Counted from the stretch's first letter, positions 17,044-26,208 are shown. The stretch is DNA of 55,291 nt from JAUZQZ01 sp964492105 (GCA_964492105.1 CAZBJB010000001.1:1-55291), one strand, 5' to 3'. Made by a program: numbers and translations. Notes: generated from the sequence alone by a model not told the origin.

Positions 17044-19419
17044 TCAATCCAGCCATTTCCAGTTGCGCACCTCGGGCATGTCCTCGCCATGCCGGATGAT
17101 ATACTGTTTATGCTCAATGAGTTTATCGCGCATAGACTGCTTGATGTATGCCGTTCCGGAACCCAGTCCGGGCACCCTGTCCAACACATCCACCACCAGA
17201 TGAAAGCGATCCAGATCATTGCGCACCACCATGTCGAACGGCGTCGTCGTCGAGCCCTCCTCCTTGTAGCCGCGCACATGCATTTTAAGATGGCACCTGC
17301 GGCGGTAGGTCAAGCGGTGGATGAGCCATGGGTAGCCATGATAGGCAAAGATGACGGGAGTGCCCGCCGGGAACAGAGTGTCGAAGTCCTTGTCATCCAG
17401 TCCGTGGGGATGCTCACCCTTCGGTTGTAGCGTCATCAGATCCACAACGTTGATCATCCTGATCTTCAAATCGGGCAGGTGCCGGCGCAGGAGCGCAATG
17501 GCGGCCAGCACCTCCAGGGTCGGCACATCCCCGGCCGCCGCCATGACCACATCCGGTTCCGATCCCTGATCATTGCTCGCCCACGCCCAGATACCGATAC
17601 CGGCGGTGCAGTGCTTGATGGCCGCATCCATATCGAGCCACTGAAGGGCGGGTTGCTTGCCAGCGACAATAACATTGATGAAATCGCGACTGCGCAGGCA
17701 GTGATCGGCGACCGACAGCAAACAATTGGCATCCGGCGGCAGATAGACGCGAATGATGTCCGCCTTTTTGTTGACGACATGATCGATAAAGCCGGGATCC
17801 TGGTGAGAAAAACCATTGTGATCCTGGCGCCAGACATGCGAGGTGAGCAGATAGTTAAGCGAGGCGATGGAGCGCCGCCACGGAATTTCCTTGCTTACCT
17901 TGAGCCATTTGGCATGCTGGTTAAACATGGAATCTACGATGTGGATAAATGCCTCATAGCAGGAAAACAGCCCATGGCGGCCGGTGAGCAGATAACCCTC
18001 CAGCCAGCCTTGACAGGTGTGTTCGCTCAATATTTCCATAACGCGTCCGTCCGGCGACAGGTGATCGTCTTCCGGCAATATGTTGGCCTGCCAGGCGCGA
18101 TCAGTGACCTCAAACAACGCCGCCAAGCGGTTGGAGGCCGTCTCATCCGGGCCGAAGACGCGGAAATTGCGCGTCCGCATATTGAGCCGCATGACATCAC
18201 GCAGAAACGTCCCCATGACCCTTGTCGCCTCGGCCAACAACTGCCCGGGCCGCGGCACCATCACAGCGTAATCGCGGAAATCGGGCAGCTTCAACGCCTT
18301 GAGCAGCAGTCCGCCGTTGGCGTGGGGATTAGAACCCATACGCCGCTCACCGGCGGGGGCCAACGCCTGCAAGGCAGGGATCAGGGTTCCGTTCTCGTCA
18401 AACAGTTCTTCCGGCCGGTAGCTGTGCATCCACTGCTCCAGCAGTTGAAGATGCTCCGGCCTGGTCGCCAGTTCACCGAAGGGTACCTGATGCGAACGCC
18501 AGTAACCCTCGGTCTTTTTGCCGTCCACCTCTTTCGGCCCGGTCCAGCCCTTGGGGCTGCGCAGAATGATCATGGGCCAGCGTGGTCGTTTGGTGACGCC
18601 ATCGGCGCGGGCCGCCTGCTGAATCTCCCTGATCCTGCCCGTGACCTCATCCAGCGTGGCTGCCATCTTCTGGTGCATGGCCTCGGGATCGGAACCTTCC
18701 ACGAACCATGGCTGGTAACCGTAACCGATGAACAGGCTCTCCAGTTCCTCGTGGTCGATACGCGCCAGAATCGTGGGGTTGGCGATCTTGTAGCCGTTGA
18801 GATGCAGGATGGGAAGCACCGTGCCGTCGCTCGCCGGGTTAAGGAACTTGTTGCCATGCCACGCCGTGGCCAGCGGGCCTGTCTCCGCCTCGCCATCGCC
18901 CACCACGCAGGCCGCGATGAGATCGGGGTTGTCGAAGACCGCGCCAAAGGCATGGGACAGCGCGTAACCGAGCTCACCACCCTCGTGGATGGAACCCGGG
19001 GTTTCAGGCGCCACGTGGCTGGGGATTCCGCCGGGGAAGGAGAACTGCCTGAATAAATGTTTCATGCCGCCGGCATCACGGCCAATGTTCGGATAAACCT
19101 CGCTGTAGGTGCCCTCAAGGTACGTGTTGGCCACCAGCCCCGGACCACCATGTCCCGGTCCGGCGATGTACATCATGTTCAGGTCCTGTTTATTGATAAG
19201 GCGGTTCAGGTGTGCATAGATGAAGTTCAGGCCGGGTGTCGTGCCCCAGTGCCCGAGCAATCGCGGCTTGACGTGTTCGAGGCGCAGGGGTTCCTTGAGC
19301 AGAGGATTGTCGATCAGATAGATTTGCCCCACGGAAAGGTAGTTGGCCGCCCGCCACCAGGCATTGATTTTGCGCAACATATCCGCTGAAAGCGGTTTTT
19401 CATTCATGGAGTTGTTCAT
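17044..19419 (-). CDS. xfp: Phosphoketolase (xylulose-5-P / fructose-6-P)
   Basis: The protein is 791 aa, the usual length. The signatures are EGGELGYALSHAFGA and the thiamine-diphosphate site GDGEAETGPLATAWHGNKFL. It splits xylulose-5-phosphate or fructose-6-phosphate with phosphate to acetyl-phosphate plus an aldose phosphate. The start overlaps the acetate kinase stop by 4 bp, and acetate kinase uses the product, so the pair is a compact acetyl-phosphate branch. A long open frame on the opposite strand (17479-19056) is a codon-bias shadow. No terminator was seen after the gene; a glgX fragment follows. Confidence 0.95.
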   Translation of the reverse strand: MNNSMNEKPLSADMLRKINAWWRAANYLSVGQIYLIDNPLLKEPLRLEHVKPRLLGHWGTTPGLNFIYAHLNRLINKQDLNMMYIAGPGHGGPGLVANTYLEGTYSEVYPNIGRDAGGMKHLFRQFSFPGGIPSHVAPETPGSIHEGGELGYALSHAFGAVFDNPDLIAACVVGDGEAETGPLATAWHGNKFLNPASDGTVLPILHLNGYKIANPTILARIDHEELESLFIGYGYQPWFVEGSDPEAMHQKMAATLDEVTGRIREIQQAARADGVTKRPRWPMIILRSPKGWTGPKEVDGKKTEGYWRSHQVPFGELATRPEHLQLLEQWMHSYRPEELFDENGTLIPALQALAPAGERRMGSNPHANGGLLLKALKLPDFRDYAVMVPRPGQLLAEATRVMGTFLRDVMRLNMRTRNFRVFGPDETASNRLAALFEVTDRAWQANILPEDDHLSPDGRVMEILSEHTCQGWLEGYLLTGRHGLFSCYEAFIHIVDSMFNQHAKWLKVSKEIPWRRSIASLNYLLTSHVWRQDHNGFSHQDPGFIDHVVNKKADIIRVYLPPDANCLLSVADHCLRSRDFINVIVAGKQPALQWLDMDAAIKHCTAGIGIWAWASNDQGSEPDVVMAAAGDVPTLEVLAAIALLRRHLPDLKIRMINVVDLMTLQPKGEHPHGLDDKDFDTLFPAGTPVIFAYHGYPWLIHRLTYRRRCHLKMHVRGYKEEGSTTTPFDMVVRNDLDRFHLVVDVLDRVPGLGSGTAYIKQSMRDKLIEHKQYIIRHGEDMPEVRNWKWLD

Positions 19420-20552
19420 GGCTTCCTCATTCCGGTAACATCGTACCGCATAATATGTGCGGCTTCCCGGGCCAGTACCAACGCTTCATCAACCGCCATG
19501 ACCCATACCTGTACGCCCGATCCCTGCATGCTAATCAGGGATTCATCGCCCCTGGCTGCCGCGTTCGCCCGATCGTCAAGAGCGATACCGAGTGGCTCCA
19601 GGCCACTGAGGATACCTGCCCGTATGGATGGGCAGTGTTCGCCCACGCCGCCGCCGAACAAGATACCGTCCACGCCGCCGAGTGCCGCCATGTAAGCGCC
19701 GATGTATTTGCGGGCACGATAGCAGTAGAGATCGATGGCCAGCCGGACCTCCCTGTCATCGGAAGCCAACAGCTGGCGCATGTCGCCGCTCTTTCCCGAT
19801 ACGCCGAGCAGGCCGCTCTCCCGGTTCAGCATTCGCTCCAATGCCGCGCCGCCCATGCCTGCTTCGCGCTGCAAATGAATCAGTACACCCGCATCCACGT
19901 CTCCCGGACGCGTCGCCATGACCAGACCCTCAAGGGGTGAAAATCCCATTGAGGTATCCCTGGGAAGATCACCCTCCACGGCCGTGATGGAACAACCGGA
20001 ACCGAGTTGCAGGGAGATCACCCTGCCACCATCCCGCATATCGGGACGTAATACTCGCCAGCGCCGCCCCATGGCCTGATGGGCGATGCCGTGGAAGCCG
20101 TAGCGCCGCAGGCCATGCTTGCGGACTAAGTCGCGCGGCAGGGCATACATAGCGGCAACCTCCGGCAGTGCGGTGTAGAAAGCGGTATCGAACACCGCCA
20201 CCTGGGGAAGCGACGATCCCAGCACCTCGCGGCAGGCGCGCACGCCGGCCAGAGCGGGCGGGTTGTGCAGTGGCGCCAGATCCGACAGATCCGCAATGGC
20301 CGCCTCTGCTCCGGCATGCAGCAGACAGGGTGCGGTGAAGGCGTCGCCGCCATGTACGATGCGATGAGCGACAGCCGCGATATTGTCCAGCCCGTGCGTC
20401 CGCACAAAGTCGCGCAGGATCGGGGCACAGGGTTCTGCCGCCTCGGGCCGGTGGTGTGTGGCCAGCCGATGCGGGCCTGCGGCGTCGAAGCTGAACGCAT
20501 CCAGCCGCAGGGATGAACTGCCAATGTTCATGGTCAAAATAATGTGCTTCAT
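19416..20552 (-). CDS. ackA: Divergent acetate kinase coupled to phosphoketolase
   Basis: The protein is 378 aa from ATG 20552. Family motifs are present: MNIGSSSLR, APLHNPPAL, DTAFYTALP, RYGFHGIAH, SMGFSPLEGLVMATRPGDVD. Several normally invariant residues differ: the Lys of NxGSSSLK is Arg, and the HLGNG phosphate loop reads QLGSG. It should convert acetyl-phosphate and ADP to acetate and ATP, but donor or kinetics may be altered. The start is decided by an ATGA overlap with the stop of the 35-codon ORF upstream; the ATG at 20564 is 1 nt from AGGGA, too close. Overlap with phosphoketolase downstream makes a coupled unit. Confidence 0.85.
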   Translation of the reverse strand: MKHIILTMNIGSSSLRLDAFSFDAAGPHRLATHHRPEAAEPCAPILRDFVRTHGLDNIAAVAHRIVHGGDAFTAPCLLHAGAEAAIADLSDLAPLHNPPALAGVRACREVLGSSLPQVAVFDTAFYTALPEVAAMYALPRDLVRKHGLRRYGFHGIAHQAMGRRWRVLRPDMRDGGRVISLQLGSGCSITAVEGDLPRDTSMGFSPLEGLVMATRPGDVDAGVLIHLQREAGMGGAALERMLNRESGLLGVSGKSGDMRQLLASDDREVRLAIDLYCYRARKYIGAYMAALGGVDGILFGGGVGEHCPSIRAGILSGLEPLGIALDDRANAAARGDESLISMQGSGVQVWVMAVDEALVLAREAAHIMRYDVTGMRKP

Positions 20553-20656
20553 CTTGTGATGCATGTCCCTGGCGAGCGCCGTGTGTTTGCGGCAAAGGTG
20601 ATGACAAACAGGCTGATGGCATGGGCCGCAGCAACAAGCGCAATGTTGCTATTCAT
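20549..20656 (-). CDS. Small hydrophobic 35-aa ORF between cfa and acetate kinase
   Basis: The ATG at 20656 follows GGGAGGGTGATC, the strongest ribosome site in this operon. It encodes MNSNIALVAAAHAISLFVIT plus a short tail of FAANTRRSPGTCITR. About 20 residues could form one membrane helix followed by a basic tail. Its start lies inside the last codons of cfa (8-bp overlap) and its TGA overlaps the acetate kinase ATG (4 bp). It could be a real microprotein or only a coupling device that carries ribosomes into ackA. No homologue is known to me. Confidence 0.55.
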   Translation of the reverse strand: MNSNIALVAAAHAISLFVITFAANTRRSPGTCITR

Positions 20657-21938
20657 GATCACCCTCCCTGAAATTATTGTAAAGATCATTACGGCGCAGT
20701 GGCGTAGGTAGAGGTTGGCGCGCGTGTCCGGTCAGCACCTGAAACACACCGGAGCTGCCCTGCTCGAAGAAGTAGGCTGAACCGGCCATATACAGACGCC
20801 ATAAGCGGTAAGTGGCCTCATCCACCATCCTCACCGCATCGTCCCTGTGTTTTTCCAATGCCTGCATCCAGCGGCGCAGGGTCAAAACGTAGTGGCGCCG
20901 CAAGCCTTCCACGTCGAGGATTTCGAACCCTGCCGCCTCCATGGCGGCGATGACTTCGCAGATGCGCGCCAGCTCCCCGTCCGGAAACACGTAACAGTTT
21001 ATGAAACGGGTGATGAGTGTGTCTTCCCAGCCTGTGTCGTTGGTGATGCCGTGGTTGAGAAACAGCCCTCCCGGTTTGAGTATACGCTTTACCGTTCCGA
21101 AGTAGAGCGGGAAATTGGCGATGCCGACATGCTCGAACATACCAACGCTGACCACGCGATCATAGCGGGCATCACGGGGAAGATCACGATAGTCGCACAA
21201 TTCTATTGTTACCCGATCCTCCAGCCCCTCCTTGTGAATATGATCAATAGCATAGTTGCATTGCTGTTCGCTCAGGGTGATGCCGTGAGCTCTGACGCCA
21301 TAATGGCGTGCGGCCCAACACACCAGGGCACCCCAGCCGCAACCGATATCAAGCAGCGTCTGCCCCGGCGCCAGTCGAAGCTTGCGGCAGATATAATCCA
21401 GCTTATCACGCTGGGCGTTGGTGAGGGACTGGCCGGCATCACGGAAGTAGGCGCAGGAATAGACCATGCCCGAGCCCAGCCACAAGCGGAAGAATGCGTT
21501 GGAAACATCGTAATGACGGGCGATGCTGGCCCGTGAATTGTGCCGATCCGCCAGTCTGGCGCGAGGGATGCGCGCGGTTTTGCCGACCAGCAGATGCAGT
21601 GCCTGCCATCCGGCCCGTAACCGTGCTGGCCACGATGGCATGTGTTCCTGCAGGTACTCCACCAGAGTGAACAGCGTCTCCACATCGCCCTCAATGTCCA
21701 CCTCGCCGGCCATATACGCTTCGGCCAGACGCAGCACCGGATCTTGCTGCAACACCAAATGGCGCAGGGACCCGGGGTGCCTGAAAACAATACGGCAGCG
21801 GCTGGCCTTGTTGCCAATGATCGTTTCACTGTTCCACAGGCATACAGCGACCGGACCATGATAATCCCCCAGCGCCAATTCCAGTATGGCCCTTGCGGCA
21901 ACCGCCGCCTTACCATACGGATCGGGGTTATGCGTCAC
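20649..21938 (-). CDS. cfa: Cyclopropane-fatty-acyl-phospholipid synthase family protein
   Basis: The protein is about 429 aa. An N-terminal lipid-binding part is followed by a SAM methyltransferase with LDIGCGWGALVCWAA and family motifs YSCAYF, GITLSEQQ, SVGMFEHVG. The family adds a methylene bridge to unsaturated membrane phospholipids, a stationary-phase and acid-tolerance trait. The GTG at 21938 is chosen because AGGAAA lies just upstream; the further in-frame extension runs into the family A element. That element ends only 17 bp before the start codon, so transcription from folK must cross it, or the element supplies the leader. The 3' end overlaps the small ORF feeding into acetate kinase. 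Confidence 0.88.
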   Translation of the reverse strand: MTHNPDPYGKAAVAARAILELALGDYHGPVAVCLWNSETIIGNKASRCRIVFRHPGSLRHLVLQQDPVLRLAEAYMAGEVDIEGDVETLFTLVEYLQEHMPSWPARLRAGWQALHLLVGKTARIPRARLADRHNSRASIARHYDVSNAFFRLWLGSGMVYSCAYFRDAGQSLTNAQRDKLDYICRKLRLAPGQTLLDIGCGWGALVCWAARHYGVRAHGITLSEQQCNYAIDHIHKEGLEDRVTIELCDYRDLPRDARYDRVVSVGMFEHVGIANFPLYFGTVKRILKPGGLFLNHGITNDTGWEDTLITRFINCYVFPDGELARICEVIAAMEAAGFEILDVEGLRRHYVLTLRRWMQALEKHRDDAVRMVDEATYRLWRLYMAGSAYFFEQGSSGVFQVLTGHARQPLPTPLRRNDLYNNFREGDHE

Positions 21939-21955
21939 ACCGTTTCCTGGTTCTA

Positions 21956-22116
21956 GAGCCTCTTGCAAAACTCATGATCGGCGATCTGCTTCCCCACTTC
22001 GGCCCATTTCCGAGCTTGAATTTCGCTCCATGGAACCACCATGCAGCTCATTCAATTCCGGAAATGGTCTCAAAGCGGGATTGCCGCTCATCCACCCGGA
22101 GTTTTGCAAGAGGCTC
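21956..22116 (+). mobile_element. Family A miniature inverted-repeat element (161 bp) between folK and cfa
   Basis: Both ends carry GAGCCTCTTGCAAAACTC or a close variant as inverted repeats. The 4-bp sequence TCTA flanks it on both sides (21952-21955, 22117-22120), a clean target duplication. The two arms stay alike far inward (CCATTTCC...GGAAATGG; CCATGG centre), so the whole element could fold into one long hairpin. It has no coding capacity. Confidence 0.9.
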
Positions 22117-22150
22117 TCTATTGTACCCATTATATTTTTAGCCTTTGTGC

Positions 22151-22200
22151 CTAAGCAATGTCTTACACTCTGCATGCACGATCACTTGCAGGATCCAGGT
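22151..22200 (+). repeat. Family B element, solo right end
   Basis: From CAATGTCTTACACTCTGCAT to the terminal GCAGGATCCAGGT it matches the right half of the intact copy at 28218-28382. The left half is missing. The folK stop codon begins 2 bp beyond its end. Confidence 0.75.
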
Positions 22201-22201
22201 A

Positions 22202-22705
22202 TTACCATGTCTGCTGTTGTTCGAGCATTGGAACGCCTGCCTCCATCAAGGATTCAAGTAGTTCCCCTGCGGTTTGTTCCAGCAGGGGATGCCGCCAGTC
22301 CGGCTGGATATCACACAGGGGCTGCAACACAAATATGCGTTCATGCATATACGGATGGGGTAGCGTCAAATATGCTGTTTGCATGATCGTATCGTCGTAG
22401 GCAATGAGATCGAGATCAAGCGTTCTTGGACCCCAGCGTGCGTCTGTACGTATGCGGCCATGCTGCTTTTCGATATTTTGCATGCGTTGCAGCAGTATTC
22501 TGGCCTCTATATCAACCTCCAGCAACACGATGGCATTAAGGTACTCCTGTTGTCCGGGGGATCCCATGGGAGGAGATCGGTAAATACGGGAGGAATCAAG
22601 TATTCGCAGGCCTCTGGTGTACGCAAGCTGTTCGCGTGCAGACAGGAATCCGGACAATACATCTCCCATATTTCCGCCAAAGGCAACGATGGCTTCTATT
22701 CCCAT
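22202..22705 (-). CDS. folK: 2-amino-4-hydroxy-6-hydroxymethyldihydropteridine pyrophosphokinase
   Basis: The protein is 167 aa, the normal size. Its motifs are IVAFGGNMGDV at the N-terminus, the signature RWGPRTLDLDLIAYDD, and LPHPYMHERIFVLQPL. It transfers pyrophosphate from ATP to the pterin alcohol in folate synthesis. The start codon overlaps the last 10 bp of the gamma-glutamyltranspeptidase gene, so the two are coupled. The stop lies against a family B half element, so only the very end of the protein could have been shaped by it. Confidence 0.92.
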   Translation of the reverse strand: MGIEAIVAFGGNMGDVLSGFLSAREQLAYTRGLRILDSSRIYRSPPMGSPGQQEYLNAIVLLEVDIEARILLQRMQNIEKQHGRIRTDARWGPRTLDLDLIAYDDTIMQTAYLTLPHPYMHERIFVLQPLCDIQPDWRHPLLEQTAGELLESLMEAGVPMLEQQQTW

Positions 22706-24276
22706 GCAACCGCACCGCCACGCCGCGGGTCACCGACAGCCTGGATGTGTCCATTCGTATCGATCGCGATGGCATGCACACCACCAAAGTAAACGGATGT
22801 CTGCTGCCAGTGGTGAATATTCCAGCCCAGGCCGGACAAGGTGTGCTCTTCATCGGGGCTGAGGCAGCCCGGTTCACAATCCAGCATGTTACCTTCGTTG
22901 TGAAGACGCGGACAATGGATGGCGACTTCAAGATCCATGGCTTCAAGTCTATGGTGGCACAACACTTGGAGAATGGCGCCGCGCAAGCGGTTTGAGCCAC
23001 CGCTGCCGAGAATCAGGGCGGGCCGCCCCTGACGAACAAAGATAGAAGGCGCCATCATGGATGAGAGCGTTTCTCCGGCGGGAAGACGGTGGAAACCCAG
23101 GGGGTTGATGTCTTCCTCGCCCAGCATGTTATTGAGATGAATACCCGTACCCGGCGCCACGATGCCGGATCCCTCACCATTGCTGGTGGTAATGGATACT
23201 GCTCGGCTTTCCTTGTCCAGCACGCTGATATGGGTGGTACTTCCATGCCTGTTTTCGGTTTCACAGGCATTGCGTTCTCCCTTCTTGTCGAGATGCCGCA
23301 TCATGTCATGAAAGTAATAATCTATATTTTTCTCATGGAGAAAATCCCGCACCGTACCCGTTTCATAAACCCGTTTATCGAAATCGGTGCCGCGCGCATG
23401 GCTGGCGGCGCGCAACGCTTCGGCCAGCAGGATATTCAATGGCTCATGATGTCCGGATGTTACCAGCCGATCCAGGAGCATGAGACTGAATGCCATCAGG
23501 CATCCACCGGATGAGGGTGAAGGGTTGGTGAGCATTCGACCGTCCAATGCCGATATGGAGACGGGTTTGCGTCGGATCACTTCGACCTGTTCCAGATCAT
23601 GCATGGAGAGCAGCCCTCCGGGATGACACGCATCAGCAATGCACCGCGCCACATCGCCATGATACATTTCGTCTACACCATCCATTGCAAGCAGTTCCAG
23701 CAGACTGGCCAGATCCGCATTTTTGAATAATTGACCTTCCTTTAACAGCAAGCCCTCCGGCGCATGCAATTGATGACATGGCTGTTCGGAAATCAGGATG
23801 GGTTCCAGTAATTGAATAAATGATGACTGGAGGGCATTGAGACGAATGCCAACACGTGCTGCATGAATCGCGGGTGCCATAACCTCCCGCATGGGAATAC
23901 ATCCGTGAATCCGGTGCGCCTCAAACAGGAGAGCCATGAGTACAGGCGCCCCAATCGCGGCGCGGCCAACATGGAAGGTTTGTACGGTATCGCCAAAATC
24001 TACCGGTACGGCGCGAAAATCAGGCTGTTTCACTGTTTCGATGCGACGCTCCGGCATGCGTACAAAGCCATCGAACAGGGTGGAGGCTCCATTGGGTTCC
24101 CGTAACAGCAAGAAACCACCGCCGCCCGCTCCCGTCAGCACAGGCTCGGCGATGAAAGATACACAGACGCTGGCTATAGCGGCATCCACGGCATTTCCGC
24201 CCGCGCGAAGAATTTCCGCTCCGGCCTCCGCCGTGGACGCATGTCCGGCGGCAACGCATCCTGATGCAATCGCCAT
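22696..24276 (-). CDS. Gamma-glutamyltranspeptidase-family protein without signal peptide
   Basis: The protein is 526 aa. It begins at GCVAAGHASTAEAGAEILRA with the family core GGNAVDAAIA. The self-cleavage and catalytic Thr lies in HGSTTHISVLD, and the small-subunit motif PLGFHRLPAGETLSSMMAPS and GSGGSNRLRGA follow. Classical GGT is periplasmic; this one has no leader, so it may be cytosolic or a related acylase/hydrolase. It is 34 bp downstream of the SPOR-domain gene and overlaps folK. Its substrate cannot be read from sequence. Confidence 0.88.
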   Translation of the reverse strand: MAIASGCVAAGHASTAEAGAEILRAGGNAVDAAIASVCVSFIAEPVLTGAGGGGFLLLREPNGASTLFDGFVRMPERRIETVKQPDFRAVPVDFGDTVQTFHVGRAAIGAPVLMALLFEAHRIHGCIPMREVMAPAIHAARVGIRLNALQSSFIQLLEPILISEQPCHQLHAPEGLLLKEGQLFKNADLASLLELLAMDGVDEMYHGDVARCIADACHPGGLLSMHDLEQVEVIRRKPVSISALDGRMLTNPSPSSGGCLMAFSLMLLDRLVTSGHHEPLNILLAEALRAASHARGTDFDKRVYETGTVRDFLHEKNIDYYFHDMMRHLDKKGERNACETENRHGSTTHISVLDKESRAVSITTSNGEGSGIVAPGTGIHLNNMLGEEDINPLGFHRLPAGETLSSMMAPSIFVRQGRPALILGSGGSNRLRGAILQVLCHHRLEAMDLEVAIHCPRLHNEGNMLDCEPGCLSPDEEHTLSGLGWNIHHWQQTSVYFGGVHAIAIDTNGHIQAVGDPRRGGAVAWE

Positions 24277-24310
24277 GATTAAATTCGCCGGTTCATTGAA
24301 TAATGTCTGG

Positions 24311-24919
24311 CTAATTGCCCGGTGTCATGAAGATAATAAAGCCCTTGATGCCAGACTGTCTGGCCAGTTTTAACTTTGCATTCTCAGCTTTTTTGCGTGT
24401 TTTCAAAGGGCCGGCCAGAACCGCATGCAGCTTGTCTTTCGTACTTATCATTTGTATATGCCAGCCGGAATGTTGTAACAGACTGGCCAGTCTCTTTGCC
24501 TTTATGGCATCTTTGAATGCGCCGGTCTGGACATAATAACCGGACTGCAGCCTATTCTCGACCTTCATATGGAGATTGATGGCCGGCGTAGCCGAATGGC
24601 GTAATACTGTTTTAACCGATGTCGTTTTTTGCATCCGCGAGACGGAATGTTTTCCTGCAGTGTGAGGCATGGACAATTGATGGGGCTTGCTTTCGTTTGC
24701 CTGGTTCCGGGCAGGTCTGGCCGGAAGACGGTATGTTGTTGTGTGTGACCGGCTGGCCCTGGTGGCAACGTGAGTCTGTTCCGGGAGAAACCAGGATGGT
24801 GCAACAAGCAGCAGAACAAGCAGCAGCGAGACCGCAAGCGCACTGATCGTGGCCAGACGATATTCGTATACCCCTGCTATCCAGTCGGAACGTCTCATGT
24901 GTATTCGAAATTCAGGCAC
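24311..24919 (-). CDS. SPOR-domain membrane protein
   Basis: The protein is 202 aa (or 195 aa from ATG 24898). A cytoplasmic start is followed by one membrane helix near residues 22-42, a basic, Thr/Pro/His-rich periplasmic linker, and a C-terminal SPOR domain (~125-200: GYYVQTGAFKDAIKAKRLAS ... AVLAGPLKTRKKAEN). SPOR domains bind denuded septal peptidoglycan, so it probably works at the division site, in keeping with the M23 peptidase encoded upstream. No good ribosome site was seen for either start. Confidence 0.85.
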   Translation of the reverse strand: MPEFRIHMRRSDWIAGVYEYRLATISALAVSLLLVLLLVAPSWFLPEQTHVATRASRSHTTTYRLPARPARNQANESKPHQLSMPHTAGKHSVSRMQKTTSVKTVLRHSATPAINLHMKVENRLQSGYYVQTGAFKDAIKAKRLASLLQHSGWHIQMISTKDKLHAVLAGPLKTRKKAENAKLKLARQSGIKGFIIFMTPGN

Positions 24920-25010
24920 TCAACGGCATCAGTAAAGCACCCCCGCATGTGGACCACCGGCGTGGATATCCGTGCATGTGCGTATCTGACGAGCCTCTTC
25001 ATATCATACC

Positions 25011-25339
25011 ACCCGGATCCTGCAAGTGATCGTACATGCAGAGGAGCCTCTTGCAAAACTCGTGAACGGCGATCGGCTTCCCCACTTTAGCCCATTTCCG
25101 TGCTGAAATCTCGGCCCATGGAACCACCATGCACCTCATTTCGTCACGGAAATGGACTCAAAGCGGGATTGCCGATCATCCACCCAGGGTTTTGCAAGAG
25201 GCTCAGAGTGTAAGACATTGGTTTATATAGCGCATTGAAAAAACATGTTGTCACCTTGTTGGTGATGAATATTTTTTCGATATGCCAGATGAATCAAGGG
25301 GTTGCGCTATGTGTGTGCGAACCCTTGCAGGATTTAGGT
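25011..25339 (-). mobile_element. Family B element split by a family A insertion
   Basis: Outer ends are ACCCGGATCCTGCAAGTG and GCAGGATTTAGGT in inverted orientation, flanked by ACC on both sides, a 3-bp target duplication. Without the inserted A element and one AGAG copy it is about 164 bp and aligns, inverted, with the intact B at 28218-28382. The A insertion lies near one end, between TGCAGAG and TGTAAGAC. Confidence 0.88.
25044..25204 (+). mobile_element. Family A element (161 bp) inserted in family B
   Basis: Family A terminal repeats mark both ends, with AGAG at 25040-25043 and 25205-25208 as the 4-bp target duplication. The interrupted B sequence rejoins exactly (TGCAGAG|TGTAAG) when the element and one AGAG are removed, as shown by the uninterrupted B copy at 28218. 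Confidence 0.92.
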
Positions 25340-25362
25340 ACCAGGTTTCAGTTGCATTCATC

Positions 25363-26208
25363 TTATGTGCCCTGTTTCTTCCGGCCACCGACGCGTACGG
25401 GCAGCGAATCAGGATTTACACGAGCACCATTAAAACGAACGCCCCAGTGCAGATGGGGGCCCGTGGCACGCCCGGTCCGGCCTACTTCGCCAATTGTTGC
25501 TCCGGTTTTGAGCCATGTTCCCTCATGCACGTGTAGACTCTTCAGGTGAGAGTATACCATCACCAGTCCCAGTCCATACCCGATGACGACCGTATTTCCA
25601 TTTAGGAACATGGATTTAACCAGCAGGACGCGTCCGGCAAGCGGATTGACAATGGGCGTGCCTTCGGGAGCAGCTATATCAAGACCCGTGTGGGGTGAAC
25701 GTGGTTCGCCATTGACATACCGTCTGGCCCCGAATGGCGTGGAAACGATACCGTTCAGCGGTTTCCTGACGATGGAAATATCAGGCTTTGCATTCACGTA
25801 CATCCCGTAGGCCTTTCTGAGCGATGCATGATCGGCATGGATACGAGCCAGTGCCCTGGCATCGAAAACAGCCATTTCTTTTTTCACCGTGATGCGGGAA
25901 ATGCGAAAATGGCCTCGTTTGACATGTAACCGGCCGGATGCTTTCCGCGTCTTCGATGTCCAGTGAAGCGTGTAATCACCGGGTTTTTGTCCGAGATCAA
26001 CACCAATCCAGCCGATCCAGTGGCCCGTCGCCCCGGCTTTGACCGGCCAGCTTTTACCGAAGCAGCGAAGGCTGGCATGCTCACCGGGCAATGCCGTTTC
26101 CACACGCACGATATCACCCTGCACGGCATGCCATTCACGCGCCATGGCCAATGGCATGCCGAGCGTAAGGCTTACCACAACAAACGTAAGGGATATGCTA
26201 ACTCGCAT
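25363..26208 (-). CDS. M23-family (LytM) murein endopeptidase
   Basis: The protein is 281 aa. MRVSISLTFVVVSLTLGMPL and AMA form a signal peptide with cleavage before REWHA. An N-terminal beta domain is followed by the LytM zinc peptidase domain: HTGLDIAAPEG gives the first His and Asp, and GPHLHWGV gives the last metal His. It would cut peptide cross-links in peptidoglycan or act as a DipM/NlpD-type activator. The start at 26208 fits the signal peptide; an in-frame extension to 26319 has no signal-like n-region. It follows xseA on the same strand by about 130 bp. Confidence 0.88.
   Translation of the reverse strand: MRVSISLTFVVVSLTLGMPLAMAREWHAVQGDIVRVETALPGEHASLRCFGKSWPVKAGATGHWIGWIGVDLGQKPGDYTLHWTSKTRKASGRLHVKRGHFRISRITVKKEMAVFDARALARIHADHASLRKAYGMYVNAKPDISIVRKPLNGIVSTPFGARRYVNGEPRSPHTGLDIAAPEGTPIVNPLAGRVLLVKSMFLNGNTVVIGYGLGLVMVYSHLKSLHVHEGTWLKTGATIGEVGRTGRATGPHLHWGVRFNGARVNPDSLPVRVGGRKKQGT

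Larger units (their letters stand above)
24920..25362. other. Gap holding a family A element nested in a family B element
   Basis: No gene is supported in these 443 bp. Almost all of it from 25011 to 25339 is the composite repeat described separately. Because both neighbours are on the minus strand, transcripts from the M23 gene toward the SPOR gene would pass through two palindromes. Confidence 0.7.

Noticed and set aside
17479..19056. A 525-codon open frame on the plus strand
   Set aside because: It is antisense to phosphoketolase, whose motifs and length are fully convincing; the open frame follows from codon bias and has no recognisable domain.
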